Shown: one piece after another, positions 33,802-45,274 of the stretch
Position numbering within the stretch: position 1 is the stretch's first letter
How the letters are laid out: every line of letters starts with the position of its first letter
Assembly (NCBI GenBank): GCA_022821805.1
Contig: JAJECX010000025.1
Location: 62,001-126,000, forward strand
Direction of reading: 5' to 3'
From: Anaerolineae bacterium
GTDB taxonomy: Bacteria > Chloroflexota > Anaerolineae > Aggregatilineales > Phototrophicaceae
DNA length: 64,000 nt
Notes under the pieces: generated by a model
The model's database searches: none
Told to the model about the DNA's origin: nothing
The model's input: only the letters and a program-made list of their open reading frames with translations
Made by a program: the position numbers and the translations under genes

Positions 33802-34144
33802 AGGCAGGTCGGCTCCGTCATTGGACAGTATAGATACAATATAACTATAGCGTGTTTCCGCGGATCGCGCAAGACTGAAGGAGAAAATTACAGAACTTCA
33901 CATATTACAAAGTATTATAAGAGCTTGCTGGCGGGAATGCCCCTCGTCCGGCTGCCGCGAGTTGAAGGGGATAGAACAAATATGCTAAGGTTGTTGGCAT
34001 GCAAATCCGCCACCTAAAGAGAGATTATCGCGGCTGGCTCAATGTCGCCATATAATCGGTAGCGCTGGCAAATGGATACGATGGGATAGGCAGATCGACT
34101 GGACATCGAAAAAACTTTCCAAAGCGCAGTCAGAGATTCTGGAA
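33802..34144. other. Gap between the parAB operon and the helicase cassette
   Basis: 343 bases that contain the operator-like repeat and presumably the promoter of the minus-strand operon (TATACT on the minus strand at 33827-33832), then, from ATG 33999, a short frame reading MQIRHLKRDYRGWLNVAI before a stop. This frame looks like the true N-terminus of the downstream helicase gene, displaced by a two-base shift near 34052. Confidence 0.5.
33829..33849. promoter_or_regulatory. Operator-like inverted repeat upstream of the wHTH-parA-parB operon
   Basis: TATAGATA and TAACTATA flank a short AT-rich centre (symmetry TATAGnTA/TAnCTATA). It overlaps the minus-strand TATACT box, a typical place for an autoregulatory operator. 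Confidence 0.45.
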
Positions 34145-36206
34145 TTGCCGCTTGATTGCGGCATCTGGCTGGAAGGCATCGCCGGCAGCGGCAAGACCAC
34201 CGCCGCTGTTCGGCGTGTCCTGCATTTGCTTGCTAGCGGTGTACCGGCGGAGTCGATCCTGATATTTGTTCCGCAGCGTTCTCTAGCGCAGCCCTATATT
34301 CTCGCCTTGCGCGGGCTCACGAGCCACCGCGGCGGGCAGGTCTCTGTGCACACGATCGGAAGTTTGTCTCTGCAGCTGGTGGAGACATTTTGGTTCCTAA
34401 TCGCCGGGGACGCCGGCTTCAAGCATCCGCAGGACCTGCCGAATTTCCTCAGCCTGGAACTGGCGCAGTATTTTATGACGCGCGCCATCGAACCGCTGGT
34501 CGAGGAGCGGGATTACTTCAGCAGTGTGCGTATTGACCGGCCCCGGTTATACAGCCAGATTGTCGACAATATGAACAAAGCGGCGCTGGTTGGCTTTCCA
34601 ATCAGCGAGATCGGAACGCGTCTGAAATCGGCGCTTGCCAGTGGGGTGGAGCAGGCGCATATTTATGATGATGCGCAGACCTGCGCCATGGCGTTTCGGA
34701 AATACTGCCTGGAACATAATCTGCTGGACTTTTCGCTGCAGCTTGAGGTATTCCGCGAACATGTCTGGGCGGCGCCGCAGGCGCAGCGGTATCTGCGCGG
34801 TCGCTACCGCCACCTTATTGTCGATGGCGTAGAAGAAGACAACCTGGCTTCGCACGAATTGATCAACAGCCTGCTGGAGAGTTGCCAGTCGGCGCTAATC
34901 GTATGCGACCGCGATGCCGGCTTTCGCCGATTCCTGGGCGCCGATCCAGATAGCGCGCAAAGATTGCGCGAGCGCTGTGAGGTGAGAGCCACGTTCGAAG
35001 ATTCCTTCGTGATGGGGGCGGAAGTTTCGGCGCTGGGCGCGGCATTGGCGGCGCAGCTGGGCGCTGCCGACACAGCGGAAAGCGCAGCCGACCCGCGGCG
35101 CGCTTTGATCACGGAGGCGCACCGCTATCATCCGGAAATGGTGGATTGGGTGGCGACGCAGGTGGAAGCGCTGGTGCATGAGCGGGAGGCGCCGCCAAAC
35201 GAGATCGTGATCCTGGCGCCCTTTCTCTCGGACGCGCTTCGCTTTGGCTTGGTGGATGGCTTGGAAAGGCGCGGGATTCCTTTGCGCACCCATCGTCCAT
35301 CGCGGGCGCTGCGCGATGAGCCGGCCGCCCGCACCTTGCTCACGCTGGCGCGCCTGGCGCATCCGCATTGGCGCCTGCCGCCGACCGATTTCGATGTCGC
35401 ATTCGCTCTGATGGCGGCGATAGACGGTCTTGATTTGGTCCGCGCCAAGCTGTTGACCGAAATGCTCTATCGCAGGGAACGTTTGCTGCCATTCGCTGAA
35501 GTTCACGCAACGGCGATGCAAGAACGAATCACCTTTGATCTGGGCGAGCGCTACGACCGACTGGCAAACTGGCTGAATCGCTATATCGACGGCGGAAGAA
35601 CGGATGCGATCGATATCTTCTTTCGGCGGATATTCGGCGGATTGCTTTCGCGCGCCGGCTTCGGCTTTCACGGTAATATTGACGCTGGCAATATCAGCAT
35701 GAATCTAGTGGACTCGGCGCGAGAGTTCCGCTGGTCGCTCGATTTCATGAGCCGTTATGATGCCCAAATCGACTTGGGCTTGGATTATGTGAGAATGGTG
35801 GACCGCGGCGTCATCGCCAATTCATATCTGCGCGACTGGATCGCCGATGTCGAAGAAGGCGTCTTGATCGCCCCTGCCTATACATTCTTGCTGAACAATC
35901 GGCCGGTGGATTATCAGTTCTGGCTCAACATCGGCGGCGAAGGCTGGTCGCGGCGTTTGTATCAACCTTTAACCCATCCCTATGTGCTGAGCCGAGGCTG
36001 GCCGCCCGGCGCCCTCTGGTCGGAGGATGATGAGCAGGCGATGAACCGTCTGACGCTCGGCCGGCTGCTGCTGGCGTTGACGCGCCGCTGCCGAAAGGCG
36101 GTGTATCTCGGATACAACGAACTGAGTGAAAGCGGATACGAGCCGCGCGGCTTGCTGCTCGAAACGATTCAGAGCCTGCTGCGGCGGCTGGCGCGGGAAG
36201 AGCAAC

Positions 36207-36214
<8 letters not shown>
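34145..36214 (+). CDS. UvrD/AddB-like helicase-family protein with Walker A
   Basis: 689 residues from TTG 34145; the true start is probably upstream. It shows Walker A GIAGSGKTT at residues 11-19, then the superfamily 1 motif Ia region (ILIFVPQRSLAQPYI). The motif II position reads HLIVDGVEEDN instead of DE.QD, suggesting a weakened or inactive ATPase resembling AddB-type subunits. C-terminal LGRLLLALTRRCRKAVYLGY corresponds to motif VI. The in-frame sequence before 34145 (GKWIRWDRQIDWTSKKLS) is also protein-like but has no start codon until a frameshift is invoked. The last codons overlap the next helicase gene by eight bases. First gene of a helicase-helicase-nuclease cassette. Confidence 0.75.
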
Positions 36215-38427
<2,213 letters not shown>

Positions 38428-38444
<17 letters not shown>

Positions 38445-39255
38445 TTTTGCCTTCACCCAGGGCAGCCTGGGTGATTATGCCGATTGCGCCCGCCGTTTTG
38501 AGCTGCGCTTCATCAAGCGCCTGCGCTACCCGGCGCTGGAAGTGCAGGACGCGCTGCAATTCGAGACGCGGACGCGGCAGGGCGCGCGCTTCCACAAAAT
38601 GGTGCAGCAGCATCTGCTGGGCGTGCCGGCGGAGGCGCTGGCGGAATCGCTGGCTGACGATGAAGAGCTGGCGCGCTGGTGGGCGAATTACCGGGCGCGC
38701 GGCTTGACCGATTTGCCAGCGCAGCGCTTGAGCGAGATCACCTTGCAGACGCATCTGGCCGGTCGCCGTCTGGTGGCGAAATACGATTTGCTGGCGCTGG
38801 CGCCGGGCGGGGCGGCTGTCATCGTCGATTGGAAGACGGGCGCGCGCGTCCCATCGCAGTCAAGCTTGCGCGGGCGCATGCAGACGATTGTCTATCGTTA
38901 CGTGTTGGCGCAAGCCGGCGCCCACCTCTACGCTGACGAGCGCATACCGCCGGAGCGCATCCGCATGGATTATGTCTACGTGGCGAGTGACGGAGAGCGC
39001 TTGAGCTTCGCCTACTCGGCGGCGCAGATGCGCCAGGACGAAGCGCTGCTGGCGGAGATGATCGCCGCGATTGATCAGGCTGATCAATTTGCGCTAACCA
39101 ATGAGTTGCGGCGCTGCCGCTTCTGCAGTTACCGCTCGCTCTGTGATCGGGGCGGGGCGGGGCGGCTGGAAGATTTCGATATTGACGAATACGAAGACGA
39201 GGAAGAAGAAACTTTCGCGCTGGATTTTGATCAGATCGCCGAGATTGAGTTTTGA
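38428..39255 (+). CDS. PD-(D/E)XK nuclease, Cas4/AddB/RecB-like, with iron-sulfur cysteines
   Basis: 275 residues. Nuclease signatures: H56 (GARFHKMV), D120 (AKYD), D134 and K136 (VDWKTG), and Q152...Y156 (QTIVY). Four cysteines in the Cas4/AddB/Dna2 pattern: C20 near the N-terminus and C230-x2-C233-x5-C239 (CRFCSYRSLC), expected to bind a 4Fe-4S cluster that staples the nuclease. The C-terminal tail is strongly acidic (EYEDEEEE). Such enzymes resect DNA ends. No cas1/cas2 is near, so this belongs with the two helicases and not with CRISPR. Confidence 0.92.
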
Positions 39256-39272
39256 GATAAGAGGAGCAGATT

Positions 39273-40472
39273 ATGAAAATCGACCGCATCCGCAGCCTGC
39301 GCGTCAGCGCCGAATGGGATTACCACGAGCCAGTCGGTGAAGCCTTTCTTTCCCGCCCGGTCAATATCTACCCGGACATGGAGGCGCATGAACCAAGCTG
39401 GCCCGTCGCCGATAAATCCAGCGGACCGCCATACACGGTTGAAGGGCGCTTCCTGCTGATTGACACCGATGAAGGCGCGACCGGCATCTGCGGTCCGGTC
39501 GGCGACGAAGATATCGCCATCATCAATCGCTACTTCGTCGATATCCTCCTCGGCGAGAATCCGCATGCCATCGAGCGCATCTGGGACAAGATGTACCGCC
39601 ACTCGATCCACGGCCGCAAAGGCACGCCGATGATGGCGCAGAGCAAGGTCGATCTGGCGCTTTGGGACCTCAAGGGCAAGCTCTTGAACGCGCCCGTCTA
39701 TCAATTGCTTGGCGGACCCACGCGCAAGCGAATCCGCGCTTATGCCTCGATGCTGGGTTACTCGGTCGAGCCTAATAAAGTAATCGAGCGGACGCGCCAT
39801 TTCCTGGCGCAAGGCTTCACCGCCTTTAAGTGGTTCCTGCCTTGCGCGCCAAAAGATGGCGAACCAGGCATACGCAAGAACCTGGCAGTCATCCGCGCGG
39901 CGCGAGAAGCGGCCGGTCCTGATTGTGATCTGATGTTCGACGCCTGGAGCAGTTGGAATGTGCCCTACACCCTGCGCATGATTGAGCTATCGCGCGAGTA
40001 TCGCCCCTACTGGTTTGAGGAGGCGGTAATGGCTGACCTGATCCCACAATACGCCGAATTGCGCAAGGAGGCGCGCGGCGTCTTCATCTCCGGCGGCGAG
40101 CACGAATACACGCGCTGGGGCATCAAGGCGCTGCTGGATGCGCGGGCGGTCGACATCCTGCAAGCCGATGTGACCTGGGCTGGCGGCATCAGCGAGATGA
40201 GGAAGATTTGCGCGCTGGCTTCGGCTTATGACATCCCGGTCATTCCGCATCACGGCGGTTGGCCCTCCACCCATCTCATCGCCTCGCAAACGGTGACGAC
40301 CTGCCCGCTGCAAGAATGGCTCATCCAGTATGGCCGCATGCCCAATGTCTTCTACAAGCACAAGCTGGACGCGGTCGATGGGCATATTGAAGTGCCGAAC
40401 AGTCCCGGCATGAATATGGACCTGGCGGAAGACGGCGTCGCCGTCATCGAGGAACGGACGCTGACCGGCTGA
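39273..40472 (+). CDS. Enolase-superfamily dehydratase, L-rhamnonate dehydratase-like
   Basis: 399 residues of the mandelate racemase/muconate lactonizing subgroup. The regions KDGEPGIRKN, FDAWSSWNVPY (metal Asp), WFEEAV (metal Glu), ISGGEHEYTRWGIK (third metal Glu) and VIPHHGGWPS (catalytic His) match the layout of L-rhamnonate dehydratase (RhmD). The reaction would be dehydration of an aldonic acid to a 2-keto-3-deoxy acid. It overlaps recJ by one base although their functions look unrelated; the TIM-barrel isomerase after recJ may be a pathway partner. Confidence 0.88.
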   Translation: MKIDRIRSLRVSAEWDYHEPVGEAFLSRPVNIYPDMEAHEPSWPVADKSSGPPYTVEGRFLLIDTDEGATGICGPVGDEDIAIINRYFVDILLGENPHAIERIWDKMYRHSIHGRKGTPMMAQSKVDLALWDLKGKLLNAPVYQLLGGPTRKRIRAYASMLGYSVEPNKVIERTRHFLAQGFTAFKWFLPCAPKDGEPGIRKNLAVIRAAREAAGPDCDLMFDAWSSWNVPYTLRMIELSREYRPYWFEEAVMADLIPQYAELRKEARGVFISGGEHEYTRWGIKALLDARAVDILQADVTWAGGISEMRKICALASAYDIPVIPHHGGWPSTHLIASQTVTTCPLQEWLIQYGRMPNVFYKHKLDAVDGHIEVPNSPGMNMDLAEDGVAVIEERTLTG

Positions 40473-42769
40473 TGGCTGCGCACGGGCGCCCGCGCCGCCA
40501 ATGGCAGGAAGCGCCGCCGATCGAGGCGCCAGCGCCGCTCGCCGATCTCGTCGGCGGGCATGGCCTGGTGGCGCAGCGCCTGGCGCGGAAAGGCATCACA
40601 TCGGTCGCGGCGGCACAGCGCTTTCTTTACGCCGATCGATACTCGCCGTCGCCATCCAGTGAGTTGCCCGATATCGACCGCGCCGTCGATCGCCTTGAGC
40701 GCGCCATAGGCGCTCGTGAGCGCATCCTGATCTGGGGCGACTTTGATGTAGACGGGCAGACCTCCACCGCGCTTCTCTATACGGCGCTGAAGCAGCGCGG
40801 CGCGAATGCCAGCTACCACGTGCCAAATCGATTCAGCGAAGGGCACGGCATCCACCTGCCTGCCTTGAAGCATCACCTGGATAGTGGCTTTGATCTGCTC
40901 CTGACCTGCGATACCGGCGTCAGCGCTCATGACGCGGTCGCGTACGCCGCGAGCCGCGGGGTCAATACGATCATTACCGACCATCATGCCCTGCCGGATT
41001 CGCTGCCAGCGGCGGTCGCCGTGGTCAATCCGCAGCGCCTGGCTGAAAGCCATCCCCTGCGGCAATTGCCCGGTGTCGGCGTCGCCTACAAGTTGATCGA
41101 GGCGCTCTATGGCGATGATGACGCTAGTTTCCTGCTTGACCTGGTGGCGCTCGGCATCGTCGCTGATGTGATGGTGCAGGTCGACGATACGCGTTATCTC
41201 TTGCAGCGCGGCTTGCAAGCGCTGCGGCAGAATCAGCGGCTGGGCTTGAAGGCGATTCTGGAGCGAGCGCAGATCCCGCCTGCTGAGCTCAATGAAGGGC
41301 ATATCGGCTTCGCCATTGCGCCGCGACTGAATGCCTTGGGGCGCCTCGCTGACGCCAATCCGGCGGTCGACCTGCTAACCACGGAAGATTGGGGGCAAGC
41401 GCGCATCCTGGCGAATACGCTTGAAGGCTTGAACGCAAAGCGGAAATTCTTGTCCAATCAAGTCTACGAATCAGCGGTCGCCCAGATAGAGAAAGAGCCC
41501 TGGCTGCTCGAGTATGCTGTGCTGGCGCTCAGCCAGGCCGACTGGCATAGTGGCGTAATCGGCATCGTCGCCAGCCGTTTGGTGGAAGAGTTTCGCCTGC
41601 CGACTGTGCTAATAGCGACGCCCGACGAAATTGGACGCGGCTCGGCGCGCTCGGTCGCCGGGGTAGACATCACGAGCGCGCTGGGGCTGGTGGCGGACCA
41701 CCTCATCAGCCATGGCGGGCATAGCATGGCGGCTGGCCTCAGTTTGCCCGCCGAGAAGGTCTTCCAATTCCGGCGCGCCCTTTCACGCGTTGTGCGCGAA
41801 ATGAGCGGCGACGCGCCGCGGACTCCAGCGCTGCACATTGACGGCTATCTGTGCTTGGCCGACATCTCGCTGGACCTGACGGACGATATCGAGCGCTTGG
41901 CGCCCTTTGGCAATGGCAATCCGCCGCTGACGCTGGCGACGCGCAACCTAAGAGTCGCGAACCACAAAGGGTTGGGACGCCGCCGCGAACATTTGCAGGT
42001 CGAAGTCGAAGACGAGGGGGGCAAAAGGCAGCGCGTCATTTGGTGGCGCGGCGCCCGAGCCGACTTGCCGCAAGGGCGCTTTGACCTCGCCTATGCCTTG
42101 CGCGCGAGCGTCTACAAGGGCGAACGCGAGCCCCTGGTCGAATGGCTGGATTTTCGCGCTCTGGAGGCGGCAAATGCCGATTTGCAGCCCGCTGAGCCGA
42201 TATATGAGTTGCATGATCACCGAGGGAGCGAGGCGCCACTGTCGGCGCTGGCAATAGCGCGCGAACAATATCCGGCGGCGCTGGTCTGGTCGGAGGGGGA
42301 AAAGATCGCGGGCGCGGTTAATCGGCTGGGGCTAGGGCCCAGCGAAACGCTAATCGTATGGACCAGCCCGCCCGCGGCCGAGGTTTGGGCGGCGGCGCTG
42401 GCGACGGCAAATCCGAACCGGCTTATCGTTTTCGGAATGCGGGCGCAAATGGAGAAGACCAGCGAGTTTCTGGCGCGTTTGGCCGCCTTGCTCAAGTTCG
42501 CCGTCAACAAGCGCGAGGGCAAAGCGGGGCTGGAGGCGCTGGCGGCGGCGCTGGGCGAACGCGAGCGCAGCGTCCAGGTCGGATTGCAAGTGCTGCGCGC
42601 ACTGGGTAAACTCGATTATCAGTTGCGGGCTACCGGCGAAATAGAGTTGGAGTTCAAAGACGCGGCGCCTTCCGAGCAAGCGCCCGGGCTGCAAAAGCGT
42701 CTGAGCCTGCTCTTGCGAGAGACGCGCGCTTACCGCAATTATTGGCTGACGATGAAGCTACAGGAGTAA
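40472..42769 (+). CDS. recJ: Single-stranded-DNA-specific exonuclease RecJ
   Basis: 765 residues. The DHH phosphoesterase motifs are DFDVDG near residue 90 (motif I), CDTGVS, and TDHHALPD (motif III). The DHHA1 region has SHGGHSMAAGLSL, and an OB-like domain follows (PFGNGNPPLTL). RecJ degrades single-stranded DNA 5'-3' in recombination and mismatch repair. The C-terminal extension of roughly 200 residues (from LHDHRGSEAPL on) resembles the extra domain of the long RecJ forms. Start ATG 40472 shares a base with the previous stop. Confidence 0.94.
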   Translation: MAAHGRPRRQWQEAPPIEAPAPLADLVGGHGLVAQRLARKGITSVAAAQRFLYADRYSPSPSSELPDIDRAVDRLERAIGARERILIWGDFDVDGQTSTALLYTALKQRGANASYHVPNRFSEGHGIHLPALKHHLDSGFDLLLTCDTGVSAHDAVAYAASRGVNTIITDHHALPDSLPAAVAVVNPQRLAESHPLRQLPGVGVAYKLIEALYGDDDASFLLDLVALGIVADVMVQVDDTRYLLQRGLQALRQNQRLGLKAILERAQIPPAELNEGHIGFAIAPRLNALGRLADANPAVDLLTTEDWGQARILANTLEGLNAKRKFLSNQVYESAVAQIEKEPWLLEYAVLALSQADWHSGVIGIVASRLVEEFRLPTVLIATPDEIGRGSARSVAGVDITSALGLVADHLISHGGHSMAAGLSLPAEKVFQFRRALSRVVREMSGDAPRTPALHIDGYLCLADISLDLTDDIERLAPFGNGNPPLTLATRNLRVANHKGLGRRREHLQVEVEDEGGKRQRVIWWRGARADLPQGRFDLAYALRASVYKGEREPLVEWLDFRALEAANADLQPAEPIYELHDHRGSEAPLSALAIAREQYPAALVWSEGEKIAGAVNRLGLGPSETLIVWTSPPAAEVWAAALATANPNRLIVFGMRAQMEKTSEFLARLAALLKFAVNKREGKAGLEALAAALGERERSVQVGLQVLRALGKLDYQLRATGEIELEFKDAAPSEQAPGLQKRLSLLLRETRAYRNYWLTMKLQE

Positions 42770-42773
42770 GAAT

Positions 42774-43535
42774 ATGGCATACGAGCAATCGGTATCTTGG
42801 TGGTCCTTCGCTGCGCAAGCGGAGCCCGTTGAACTGCTTCAGACCTGCAAAGACATTGGCTATACAGCGATGGAAATGGTGCCGCCCGAGATGATGCAGT
42901 TGACGCGCGACCAGGGCATGAAAATCGCAACACACCAACTTCACGTTCCTATACCTGTTGGCATTAACAAACCGGAGAATTGGGACGATATCAAACGGCA
43001 ATCTGAAGCCAGTCTAAAGCTGGCGCAAGAATGGGATATTCCCTTTTTGATCGCTTTCAGCGGCAATCGGGAGCCGGGCTTGGATGACGATCTCGGCGCC
43101 GAAAACTCGATCAAGCAGCTGGAGGTATTGGCGCGCGATGCCGAATCAGCGGGGATCGTACTAATCCTCGAATTGCTCAACAGCAAGGTGAATCACCCCG
43201 ATTATATGTGCGACCGCACTTCTTGGGGCGTACAGGTGGTGTCAGCGGTGGATTCGCCCAGCGCCCGCCTGCTCTACGATATCTATCACATGCAGGTGAT
43301 GGAGGGCGATGTCATTCAGACGATCCGCGACAACCATCAGTGGTTTGCCCATTATCACACTGCCGGCGTACCCGGGCGCAATGAAATCGGCGAGACGCAA
43401 GAACTCTATTATCCCGCTATCTGCCGCGCGGTCGCCGAGACCGGCTTCACCGGCTATGTGGGCCAGGAATTTGTGCCAGTCGGCGATTGGAAGGCGGCGC
43501 TGCAGCAAGCCTATGACGCCTGCAATGTGACTTAA
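42774..43535 (+). CDS. TIM-barrel sugar isomerase/epimerase, hydroxypyruvate isomerase-like
   Basis: 253 residues of the AP endonuclease 2-like xylose isomerase superfamily. Metal-ligand regions are LILELLNSKV (Glu), RLLYDIYHMQVMEG (Asp/His), HYHTAGVPGRNEIG and a final FTGYVGQEFVP (Glu), all typical of hydroxypyruvate isomerase-like proteins. Four bases separate it from recJ; ribosome binding site CAGGAGTAAGAAT. The substrate is not readable; a sugar-acid pathway partner of the dehydratase two genes upstream is plausible. Confidence 0.87.
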   Translation: MAYEQSVSWWSFAAQAEPVELLQTCKDIGYTAMEMVPPEMMQLTRDQGMKIATHQLHVPIPVGINKPENWDDIKRQSEASLKLAQEWDIPFLIAFSGNREPGLDDDLGAENSIKQLEVLARDAESAGIVLILELLNSKVNHPDYMCDRTSWGVQVVSAVDSPSARLLYDIYHMQVMEGDVIQTIRDNHQWFAHYHTAGVPGRNEIGETQELYYPAICRAVAETGFTGYVGQEFVPVGDWKAALQQAYDACNVT

Positions 43536-43546
43536 CGAGCTGCCGC

Positions 43547-44473
43547 TTAATACGACCCGCGATGCGGGAAGCGGCGCAGCAAACCCGTCGGCTTGCGATA
43601 TTGCTGCAGCAGCGCGATTCCGCCGACGATGACGATCATCCCGACCAGCATCGTCGAGGTGATCTCTTCGCCCAAGACCAATACTCCGCCAATGCCGGCC
43701 ACGATCGGGATGATGTAGGTCGTCATCATCGTCGGCGTGGCGCCAAAGCGCTTGACATTGTAGAAGGACAGCAGCAAGCCCAGGAAAGTGCCGACTAGCG
43801 CCGAATACAACAGCGCCAGCACGCCTGCTCCGTCTACCGCCCTCATATCAAAGCCGACGGTTACAAGCGATAGGGGCATCACGATCAGGGCGGTCGTGAA
43901 TATGCGGATGCTGCCCACGTCAAAGGCATCGTAGCCGCTGAGGTTGCGGCGCGCGTAAATGACCATCGCCCCGCCGAATACGGTGGCGCTGCCGGCCAGC
44001 AGATAACCAAGCGGCGAAGCTTCGGCGACATCGGGCAAGCCATTCTCACCGGTGAGCGCGAGCGAGAGCGCGCCGCCCAGAGCCATTGCCACGCCGAATA
44101 CCTGGCGGCGATTGAGCGATTCCTCCGGCAGCAAGAAGTGCGCCATCAACACAGTCAGCGGCGGGCCCGTGGCCAGCAGCAATGAAGCGACTCCGCTCGA
44201 CAAATATTGCAGCGAGCTGATTGCGCAGGTCATGGGCAAAGCCGTTCCAAATATGCCAAGCAAGCCCGCCCGTTTCCAAAGCACAGGATCGCGTGGAAGT
44301 CGACGGCCCGTGGCCACCGAGTACACAGCAAAAGCCAGCAGGCTGGAGATGACCATGCGGATGCCGATATAGGTCGTTGGCTCGAACTGGCCGACGCCAA
44401 AGCGGGACACCACCATCGACGAGCCGAAGAAGAAGGCGAGCAGAGCAACATAGGGTAGGGCGGAAATATTCAA
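43547..44473 (-). CDS. EamA/DMT-family exporter
   Basis: 308 residues with ten hydrophobic segments in two EamA halves (LPYVALLAFFFGSSMVVSRF at the N-terminus; TFLGLLLSFYNVKRFGATPT, the second-half signature, near residue 235). Drug/metabolite exporters of this type move small organic molecules or amino acids outward. The gene is convergent with the isomerase gene and has no obvious partner. Confidence 0.9.
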   Translation of the reverse strand: MNISALPYVALLAFFFGSSMVVSRFGVGQFEPTTYIGIRMVISSLLAFAVYSVATGRRLPRDPVLWKRAGLLGIFGTALPMTCAISSLQYLSSGVASLLLATGPPLTVLMAHFLLPEESLNRRQVFGVAMALGGALSLALTGENGLPDVAEASPLGYLLAGSATVFGGAMVIYARRNLSGYDAFDVGSIRIFTTALIVMPLSLVTVGFDMRAVDGAGVLALLYSALVGTFLGLLLSFYNVKRFGATPTMMTTYIIPIVAGIGGVLVLGEEITSTMLVGMIVIVGGIALLQQYRKPTGLLRRFPHRGSY

Positions 44474-44592
44474 ATGAGGGTTCCGAATCGATTGGATGAC
44501 AAGCGGCGAGTGTACAGCAGAAGGTTAGGCAATGTAATGGGGAGAAATCTGCGGGGGCGGATTGCGGTGCAGAAGTTTTTGCCGGATGGCGC

Positions 44593-45165
44593 TTAGTCCA
44601 GCGGGAACAGCGCATTTAGCGCCAGCCTGAAGCCGGGCAAGACGGGCTCTCCCGCAAGAGCGCCGCCTGGTCCGACTGTTTCGCTGGTCGTCTTCTCGTC
44701 GTGCAAGCGCCAAACCTCTACGGTCTTGTCGTCCGGGTTCACGAGCCAGACCAGCGCCGTGCCATGCCGCAGATAATTTTCGGCTTTGCGCCGCAGTTCG
44801 GGCAAACTGTTGCTCGGCGACAAGACTTCGACTGCTAAATCCGGCATCACAGGCACGAAGCGCGTGGGAAAAGGTTGCGGCGCCCTTTCGCGATGAACAA
44901 AGCCGACATCCGGTCCAAGCAACGTTGTTCGGGAATCAGGCGGGTGGTAGCCAGTTTCTGTGGTTACTTGCCCCAACTCCCGCTCAAGTACGTATGTCCA
45001 AAGAAAATGCGCAATTAATGAGGCTATTAGACCGTGCACACCACCAGGTCGTGACATGAATAAGAGTTCTCCGTCGATGAGATAAAAGAACTTGTGCTCG
45101 TTCTCCGGCAATTGTGACAGCCGCCAGACATCGTCAATGGTGTAAACTCGGTCACGGACGATCAT
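44593..45165 (-). CDS. Uma2-family (DUF820) putative endonuclease
   Basis: 190 residues of the Uma2/DUF820 family, a PD-(D/E)XK-like fold common in cyanobacteria and Chloroflexi. Core signature: LGPDVGFVHRE (D), LAVEVLSPSN (E) and RRKAENYLRHGTALVWLVNP (K), the usual D...E-x-x...K layout. The biological role of the family is unclear and no strand partner is seen. Ribosome binding site GGAAGGGCGAAG precedes the ATG. Confidence 0.88.
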   Translation of the reverse strand: MIVRDRVYTIDDVWRLSQLPENEHKFFYLIDGELLFMSRPGGVHGLIASLIAHFLWTYVLERELGQVTTETGYHPPDSRTTLLGPDVGFVHRERAPQPFPTRFVPVMPDLAVEVLSPSNSLPELRRKAENYLRHGTALVWLVNPDDKTVEVWRLHDEKTTSETVGPGGALAGEPVLPGFRLALNALFPLD

Positions 45166-45274
45166 CTTCGCCCTTCCTTTCCGAATCTGTCACTCCGCAT
45201 TATAGCCGACAGCGATTGGACTTCCAATGAAGTCATTTTTGCAAAGTCGGTCAAATGGTTCCAAGGCATGCAGA

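Noticed and set aside
36126-36206. Longer N-terminus for the UvrD-type helicase
   Set aside because: The added residues are Cys/Arg-rich, overlap the upstream gene, and ATG 36207 has a good ribosome binding site and aligns with the family.
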